This document shows positions 59,181 to 64,000 of a stretch of DNA of 64,000 nucleotides, piece by piece. This stretch comes from Hymenobacter polaris (lineage in GTDB: Bacteria; Bacteroidota; Bacteroidia; Cytophagales; Hymenobacteraceae), in NCBI RefSeq assembly GCF_012927305.1, contig NZ_JABBGH010000002.1:1302001-1366000 (forward strand). The letters run 5' to 3'. The position numbers and the translations under genes are program-made. Within the stretch, counting starts at the first letter, position 1. Every line of letters starts with the position of its first letter. Below the pieces are notes generated by a model. The model saw only the letters and a list, made by a program, of their open reading frames with translations, searched no databases and was not told the origin of the DNA.

Positions 59181-61232
59181 GTGAACACAACCCTACTTGC
59201 GCTTTGGCGGCGGTGGGCCCTGCCCATGGCCCTAGGGCTGCTGGCCGGCCCGGCGCTGGCCCAGTCGAAGCAGCCCGCGCCCATCAAGTTTGGGCAGCCC
59301 GACCCGGCCGATTTTGAGGCCAAGAACTTTGTGGCCGACAGTGGCGCGGCCGCCGTGGTGCTGTGCGACTACGGCACCACGCGCTTCGGTAGCCCCACGG
59401 GTGAGATGCGCGTCATCCACGAGCGGCTGGTGCGGCTCAAGATTCTCAAGAAAGCCGGCTACGACTACGCCACCGTGGAAGTGCCGCTGTACCACCGCGA
59501 GGGCGACGCCGAGAAGCTGAGCAATCTGCGCGGCTTCACCTACGTGCGCGGCGCCGATGGCAAGCTGGTACGCACCAAGCTAGAAGCAGCCAACATCTTC
59601 GTGGAGAAGCGCACCGACCGGGTGACTATTCAGAAATTCACTTTGCCGGCCGTGCAAGAAGGCGCCGTGGTGGAGTACGCCTACACGGTCACGTCATCCT
59701 TTTTGAGTGACTGCCCCGACTGGGAGTTTCAGCGGGATATTCCCACGCGCTGGAGCGAGTACCGCACCACTTTGCCGCGCTTTTACCGCTACAAGTTTCT
59801 ATTTCACGGCTACCAGCCCCTGGCTGTGAACGAGGAGGGCGCCGGCTCGGTGCAGCTGATACTGGCCCACCACACGGGCATGAGCGGAGCCTTCGACAGT
59901 GGCAGCTCCGGCATAAGCGTGAATACCGAAGACCACCGCTGGGTGGTGCGCGACGCCCCGGCAGTGCGGAGCGAGCCTTTCATCACCACCCCGGCCGACT
60001 ACGTGACGCGCATCGACTGCGAGCTGGCCGGCGAGCAGTGGCCCCAGCAAGAATACCGCGACCTGACCGAAACCTGGGGAAAGATGAACGAGCTGCTGCG
60101 CCGCCACCAGTCGTTCGGGCAGGTGCTGGAGCACGACAACTTCTTGCAAGCCAGCGTGGAGCCCCTCACCCTGCGCTACCCCGACTTTGGCGAGCGGGCC
60201 CTGGCCGTGCGCGAGCTGGTGCTCAAAAACGTGAAGTACGACGGGGCCAACCGCCTCTTCACCGAAACGCCCCTCAAACGCACCTGGGAGCAGCACCGCG
60301 GCACCTCGGCCGATGTGAACCTGCTGCTGCTAGCCGCGCTGCGCCAAGCCGGCCTGAGCGCCGAACCCCTGATACTGAGCACCCGCACCCATGGCCGGGT
60401 GGTGCAAGAGTATCCGCAGCTCGACCAGTTCAACTACGTGGTGGCTTTGGTGGCGCTGCCCGATGGCAAGGAGCTGCTGCTCGACGCTACCGAGCCGCTG
60501 CTGCCGGCCGGCGTGCTGCCGCGCCGCTGCCTTAGCCGCCTAGGGCACACGGTGCCCCGGCAGGGCGAGGGCCGCTGGGTAGACTTGGCGCCCGGCGCCA
60601 GCTACGTGCATTTTCAGGATGTGAAGATGGCCCTCGACGCCCAGGGCAACCTCACCAGCCAGGTGCAGAACCAGTTTGGCGGCTACGCGGGCCTCGAAAC
60701 CCGCGGCAAGCTGAGCGAGCTGGGCGAGAAAAAATTTATAACCGAGCTGGCCAGCCAGCACCCCAGCTGCGAAATTCCGGCCTATACCTTCGAGGGGGTG
60801 GCCGACCTGAACAAGGCCCTAGGGCTGCGCTACACCCTGCACCAGACGGCCGCCACCCCCGGCACCGCCCAGGAGCTGTTCGTGAGTCCGTTGGCGGTTT
60901 TTGGCGAGGGTAGCAACCCCTTCAAGCTGGCTACGCGCAACTTCCCGGTCGATTTTGGCATGACCCAGCAGGAAATCATCAGCCTGACGCTAACGCTGCC
61001 ACCCGGCTACGTGGCCGAGCTGCCCAAGCCGGCGGTGCTGGTGCTGCCGGGCCAGGGCGGGCGCTACGTGTACTCGGCCAGCAGCCCCGCGCCCGGCACC
61101 GTGCAGCTCATGAGCCGCCTCACCCTCGATAAGCCCGTGTATACCCCCGAAGAGTACCACGCCCTGCGCGAGCTGTACCGCCAGATGTTGGCCAAGCAGG
61201 CTGAGGCGCTGGTAGTGAAAAAGGCGGGGTAG
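59181..61232 (+). CDS. DUF3857 / transglutaminase-like protein, catalytic residues degenerate (copy 2)
   Basis: 683 residues, starting at GTG 59181, only 11 bp after copy 1. Signal (LGLLAGPALAQSK), then the same domain order as copy 1, with high similarity (FGQPDPADFEAKNFVADS; RDIPTRWSEYRTTLP; EQHRGTSADVNLLLLAALRQAGL; NYVVALVALPDGKELLLDATEPLLP). Again the Cys and His positions are V/Y-type and the Asp is kept. Probably translated from the same transcript as copy 1. The two may form heteromers. Confidence 0.82.
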   Translation: MNTTLLALWRRWALPMALGLLAGPALAQSKQPAPIKFGQPDPADFEAKNFVADSGAAAVVLCDYGTTRFGSPTGEMRVIHERLVRLKILKKAGYDYATVEVPLYHREGDAEKLSNLRGFTYVRGADGKLVRTKLEAANIFVEKRTDRVTIQKFTLPAVQEGAVVEYAYTVTSSFLSDCPDWEFQRDIPTRWSEYRTTLPRFYRYKFLFHGYQPLAVNEEGAGSVQLILAHHTGMSGAFDSGSSGISVNTEDHRWVVRDAPAVRSEPFITTPADYVTRIDCELAGEQWPQQEYRDLTETWGKMNELLRRHQSFGQVLEHDNFLQASVEPLTLRYPDFGERALAVRELVLKNVKYDGANRLFTETPLKRTWEQHRGTSADVNLLLLAALRQAGLSAEPLILSTRTHGRVVQEYPQLDQFNYVVALVALPDGKELLLDATEPLLPAGVLPRRCLSRLGHTVPRQGEGRWVDLAPGASYVHFQDVKMALDAQGNLTSQVQNQFGGYAGLETRGKLSELGEKKFITELASQHPSCEIPAYTFEGVADLNKALGLRYTLHQTAATPGTAQELFVSPLAVFGEGSNPFKLATRNFPVDFGMTQQEIISLTLTLPPGYVAELPKPAVLVLPGQGGRYVYSASSPAPGTVQLMSRLTLDKPVYTPEEYHALRELYRQMLAKQAEALVVKKAG

Positions 61233-61317
61233 CGTCCTTAACATGGGCTAAAAGCATGTCATGCCTCGTGGGACGCGGCATGCGCCTTTATTCACTTCGT
61301 AAGTAAAAACTACCTGT

Positions 61318-63255
61318 ATGCTCCTTACTATCCTGGCCGTGCTGGCCGCGCCCGCCCCCAAGTACCCGGTAGCCACCATTGCGCCTGCCCTGCGCGAGAA
61401 CGCCCACGCGGTGGTGCGCGCTTACGACGAGGTGGTGACCGTGAAATCGGCCAGCCAGCTGGTGAATACCGTGCACAAAGTGGTGACGGTGCTCGATGGC
61501 GCGGGCAGCGACAGCTACGGCCAGCTGGTAATCGAGTACAGCGCCCTCAACCGCATCGGCTACCTGCGCGGGGCCGTGTACGACGCCAATGGCCTGCTGC
61601 TGCACCAGCTGCGCGCCGCCGAGGTGCACGACCAGGGCGTGGGCAGCGCCGACGGCAGCTTCATGACCGATGTGCGCGTGCGCTACGCCGACCTGCGCCA
61701 ACCCAGCGGCCCCTACACCGTGGAATTCGACTACGAGATAGTATCGGACAACACGCTCTTTTACCCCAGCTGGCAGCCCCAGCACGCCGAAAACGTGGCG
61801 CTGGAGGGCGCGACGCTGCAAGTGACTACCCCCACCAGCCTGCCCCTGCGCTACCACGAGCAGCTGCTGCCGCCCGGCGCGGCCAGCGCGCCCGTGGTGG
61901 CCGGCGCGCAAACTACCTACCGCTGGCAGCTGCCCGCCCACCCGGCCGTGGACGAGGAACCCCTGGCGCCCCCGCTCAGCACGCTGCTGCCGGCCGTGCG
62001 TCTGGCGCCCGCGGCCTTTGAGGTGCAGGGCTACAAGGGGTCGTTGGCGTCGTGGCAGAGCCTAGGGCAGTGGGTGTATCAGCTGGGCCAGGGCCGCGAC
62101 CAGCTGCCGCCCGCCGTGGCCGCCAAGATGGCCCAGCTATTGGTAGAGGCCCCTAATCCGCGCGACCGCGCCCGCAAGGTGTACGAATACGTGCAAAGCA
62201 CAACCCGCTACATTTCGGTGCAGCTAGGCCTGGGTGGCTGGCAAACGGCCCCCGCCAGCAGCGTGGCCAGCGGCGGCTACGGCGACTGCAAGGCCTTGAG
62301 CAACTACACCTGCGCGCTGCTGAAAGCCGCTGGCCTGCCCGCCTACGTGGCCCTGGTGAAAGCCGGCCGCGACCAGGCCGACGTGCGCCAGGAGTTTCCC
62401 AGCAGCCAGTTCAACCACGTTATTTTGTGCATGCCCCTGGCGGCCCACGGCACGGCGCCCGCCGACACGGTGTGGCTGGAATGCACCAGCCAGACCGATG
62501 CCTTTGGCTACATGGGCTCCTTCACGGGCAACCGCCACGCCCTGCTGCTCACGCCCGAAGGCGGCCGCCTGGTGGCCACTCCGCGCTACGCCGCCCAGGC
62601 CAACCGCCAGCAGCGCCGCACCGACCTCTGGCTGACGGCCGACGGCGGCGCCAAGGCTACGGTGCGCACCAAGCGCGTAGGCTTGGCCCAGGATACCTAC
62701 GCCCAGCTGCTGCACGAAGGCGACCCCGAGCAGCAAAAGCGCTACGTATCCAACCGCTTGCCGCTGAGTCACTTCACCATCACCAGCCTGCGCCTGGCCG
62801 CTGGCCCCGCCACCGACGCGCTGCCCAGCGTGAATGAGACCCTAGGGCTGGAGCTGTCGGGCCTGGCCACGCCGGCCGGCCAGCGCCTGCTGCTCGAGCC
62901 CAACCTGCTGGGCCGCCTGGCCGCGCTGCCCGCCCAGGTGGGCGCCCGCGAAACGCCGCTAGCCCTGCCGCCCGCCGCCCTCTACCAGGATACCGTGCGC
63001 CTGCACTTGCCCACCGGCTTCAAAATCGATAACCTGCCCGCCCCCACCGAGCTGAGCACCGCCTACGGCACCTACCGCAGCACCTGCGCCACCCTGCCCG
63101 ACGGCACCCTGCAGTACGTGCGCCAGCTAGAGCTGCGCCGCCCCAACGGCAGCACGCCCCTGCCCGCCGCCAAATACCCTGAGTACCAGGATTTCCGCCG
63201 CAAAGTCAACCAGGCCGACCACACCCAGCTGGTGCTGGTAAAGCACGAGGCGTAG
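61318..63255 (+). CDS. DUF3857 / transglutaminase-like protein with retained Cys-His (copy 3)
   Basis: 645 residues. Short hydrophobic N-terminus (MLLTILAVLAAPAPKYP), DUF3857-type beta domain, then a transglutaminase core in which C324 (YGDCKALSNYT) and H367 (SSQFNHVIL) are present and the third residue is Glu, E388 (DTVWLECTSQ). The C-terminal beta domain resembles copies 1 and 2 (RLHLPTGFKIDNLPAP). It may be an active transglutaminase or protease-like enzyme that acts with its two inactive relatives. 86 bp after copy 2; probably the same operon. Confidence 0.8.
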   Translation: MLLTILAVLAAPAPKYPVATIAPALRENAHAVVRAYDEVVTVKSASQLVNTVHKVVTVLDGAGSDSYGQLVIEYSALNRIGYLRGAVYDANGLLLHQLRAAEVHDQGVGSADGSFMTDVRVRYADLRQPSGPYTVEFDYEIVSDNTLFYPSWQPQHAENVALEGATLQVTTPTSLPLRYHEQLLPPGAASAPVVAGAQTTYRWQLPAHPAVDEEPLAPPLSTLLPAVRLAPAAFEVQGYKGSLASWQSLGQWVYQLGQGRDQLPPAVAAKMAQLLVEAPNPRDRARKVYEYVQSTTRYISVQLGLGGWQTAPASSVASGGYGDCKALSNYTCALLKAAGLPAYVALVKAGRDQADVRQEFPSSQFNHVILCMPLAAHGTAPADTVWLECTSQTDAFGYMGSFTGNRHALLLTPEGGRLVATPRYAAQANRQQRRTDLWLTADGGAKATVRTKRVGLAQDTYAQLLHEGDPEQQKRYVSNRLPLSHFTITSLRLAAGPATDALPSVNETLGLELSGLATPAGQRLLLEPNLLGRLAALPAQVGARETPLALPPAALYQDTVRLHLPTGFKIDNLPAPTELSTAYGTYRSTCATLPDGTLQYVRQLELRRPNGSTPLPAAKYPEYQDFRRKVNQADHTQLVLVKHEA

Positions 63256-63273
63256 CTGTTGTCACATTATCTA

Positions 63274-63361
63274 TCATTGCGAGCGCGAGCGAAGCAATCG
63301 CATCAGAACGACACCTTAGGCGGATTGTTCTGGTGCGATTGCTGCGCTGCGCTCGCAATGA
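63274..63361. repeat. Palindrome between convergent genes (second REP-like family)
   Basis: TCATTGCGAGCGCGAGCGAA pairs imperfectly with CTGCGCTGCGCTCGCAATGA; inner GCAATCGCATCAGAAC / GTTCTGGTGCGATTGC also pair. Its core (CATTGCGAGCG) differs from the GTCATGCTGAGC family. Confidence 0.75.
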
Positions 63362-63402
63362 CAGCTGCCTTTTCTTTAAGGAGACAATAGACAGCCAACA
63401 AC

Positions 63403-64000
63403 TCACAGCCGGTACCGCACTTGGGCCGTTACCTCGGAGCGGGCCGGGCCCTGGATTTGCTCTAGCCCCGAGCCCACGGTGCTTTGGTGGCGGTAGCGCG
63501 TGTCGGCGTAGCGCAGCCACAGCGTAAAGTGCTTGTTGAGCGTGAGTTGGGCTAGGGCGTAGGCCCGCGTGCCCTGTCCGTAGAGCGCCGGAATGGAAAA
63601 CGCGTACAGCACATCCTGCTCAAAAATGTACTGGCGCGTGTCGTAGTCGTCGGTATCAAACAGGGCGTAGCGGGCCGCTAGCAGCAGCCCGCGCCGGGGC
63701 TGCACCTGCACATCCTGGCTGAGCACGTAGCCGCGCTGCCAGGGCAGGTTGTCGTCATCGCGCAAGAAGCTGGCTTGCAGGCGCGTGCGCAAGCCTACGG
63801 TGGCCGTGGGCTGCGCGTCGCAGTAGAGCAGCAGCGAGTGGCGCAGCTGCTGGCCGGGCAGCGGCAGGGCGCGGCCGCTCTGGCTGGCGGCCAGGTCGAG
63901 CGGCTTGAGGCGCGCCCGGTAGAGCACGTAGAGCAGGCTGGTTTTGGTAGGGGTGAAGGACACGCGGGCCAGCAGGTCGCGGCCCTGGCTGGGGGCGCTG
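63403..64000 (-). CDS. C-terminal part of a helix-hairpin-helix outer-membrane protein, cut by window edge
   Basis: The last ~198 residues are present and the frame is open to the right edge. Amphipathic beta strands alternate with turns: ATVGLRTRLQASFLRDDD, FDTDDYDTRQYIFEQDVLYAFSIPALYGQGTRAYALAQLTL, FTLWLRYADTRY, ending SEVTAQVRYRL. This ending matches a Bacteroidota family with an N-terminal helix-hairpin-helix (ComEA-like) part and a C-terminal barrel, as I recall it. A GTG at 63963 is internal, not a start. The HHH part, if present, lies outside the window. Confidence 0.7.
   Translation of the reverse strand, partial: SAPSQGRDLLARVSFTPTKTSLLYVLYRARLKPLDLAASQSGRALPLPGQQLRHSLLLYCDAQPTATVGLRTRLQASFLRDDDNLPWQRGYVLSQDVQVQPRRGLLLAARYALFDTDDYDTRQYIFEQDVLYAFSIPALYGQGTRAYALAQLTLNKHFTLWLRYADTRYRHQSTVGSGLEQIQGPARSEVTAQVRYRL

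Noticed and set aside
1-64000. tRNA, rRNA, riboswitch and CRISPR genes
   Set aside because: I scanned the gaps for cloverleaf arms, GTTC-type T loops and regular repeats and saw none I could support; a covariance-model search would be needed to exclude them.

Overview
The window comes from a GC-rich member of the Bacteroidota, most like Hymenobacter and its relatives (Hymenobacteraceae, Cytophagales). The evidence is a type IX secretion gene (porZ-like) and a protein with a type IX sorting-like domain, a TonB-receptor-like outer-membrane barrel with a carboxypeptidase-regulatory N-terminus, TAnnTTTG promoter boxes, no obvious Shine-Dalgarno sequences, a short NuoG, and many lipoproteins and DUF3857 proteins of Bacteroidota type. 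This is inferred from gene content, not from a 16S gene.

Layout. 1-11 kb: a cut-off GT2 glycosyltransferase, a membrane CarboxypepD_reg protein, two roadblock-like proteins, the cell-elongation pair mrdA-rodA, a broken small secreted gene ending in a palindromic element, two GT-C-like membrane proteins and a Bacteroidota-specific Ala/Pro-rich protein. 11-17.4 kb: a ferredoxin, a lipoprotein fused to a trypsin-like protease, tdk, porZ and recO. 17.4-20.9 kb: an AT-rich islet with two putative glycosyltransferase genes, lying between intact recO and a second, diverged copy of the last 212 bp of recO. 21-33.5 kb: an outer-membrane barrel, two FKBP isomerases, a DHH phosphoesterase, ndk, a nucleoside-type MFS permease, sodA, tadA, two small secreted proteins and aspS. 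33.6-42.2 kb: nuoABCDEFGHIJ on the minus strand, its spacers filled with palindromes; nuoKLMN are not here. 42.2-50.2 kb: a DUF4136 lipoprotein, an acyltransferase, a histidine phosphatase, a decayed region, a glutathione peroxidase, a beta-lactamase-fold serine hydrolase and a LytS/LytTR two-component pair. 50.9-64 kb: a di-heme oxidoreductase with a COG4315 lipoprotein, an ABC exporter, an MFS transporter, three tandem DUF3857/transglutaminase-like proteins and the end of a helix-hairpin-helix outer-membrane protein.

Most of the window is core metabolism and envelope biogenesis. The least ordinary signals are: (i) the recO 3'-end duplication around the AT-rich islet; (ii) the palindrome CCTAGG, which is very frequent in the GC-rich part, usually as Leu-Gly written CTA-GGN, and absent from the islet; (iii) several families of intergenic palindromes, some placed between cotranscribed nuo genes; (iv) promoter boxes 4-10 nt from start codons, suggesting leaderless mRNAs. 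No tRNA, rRNA, CRISPR array, integrase or transposase was seen.
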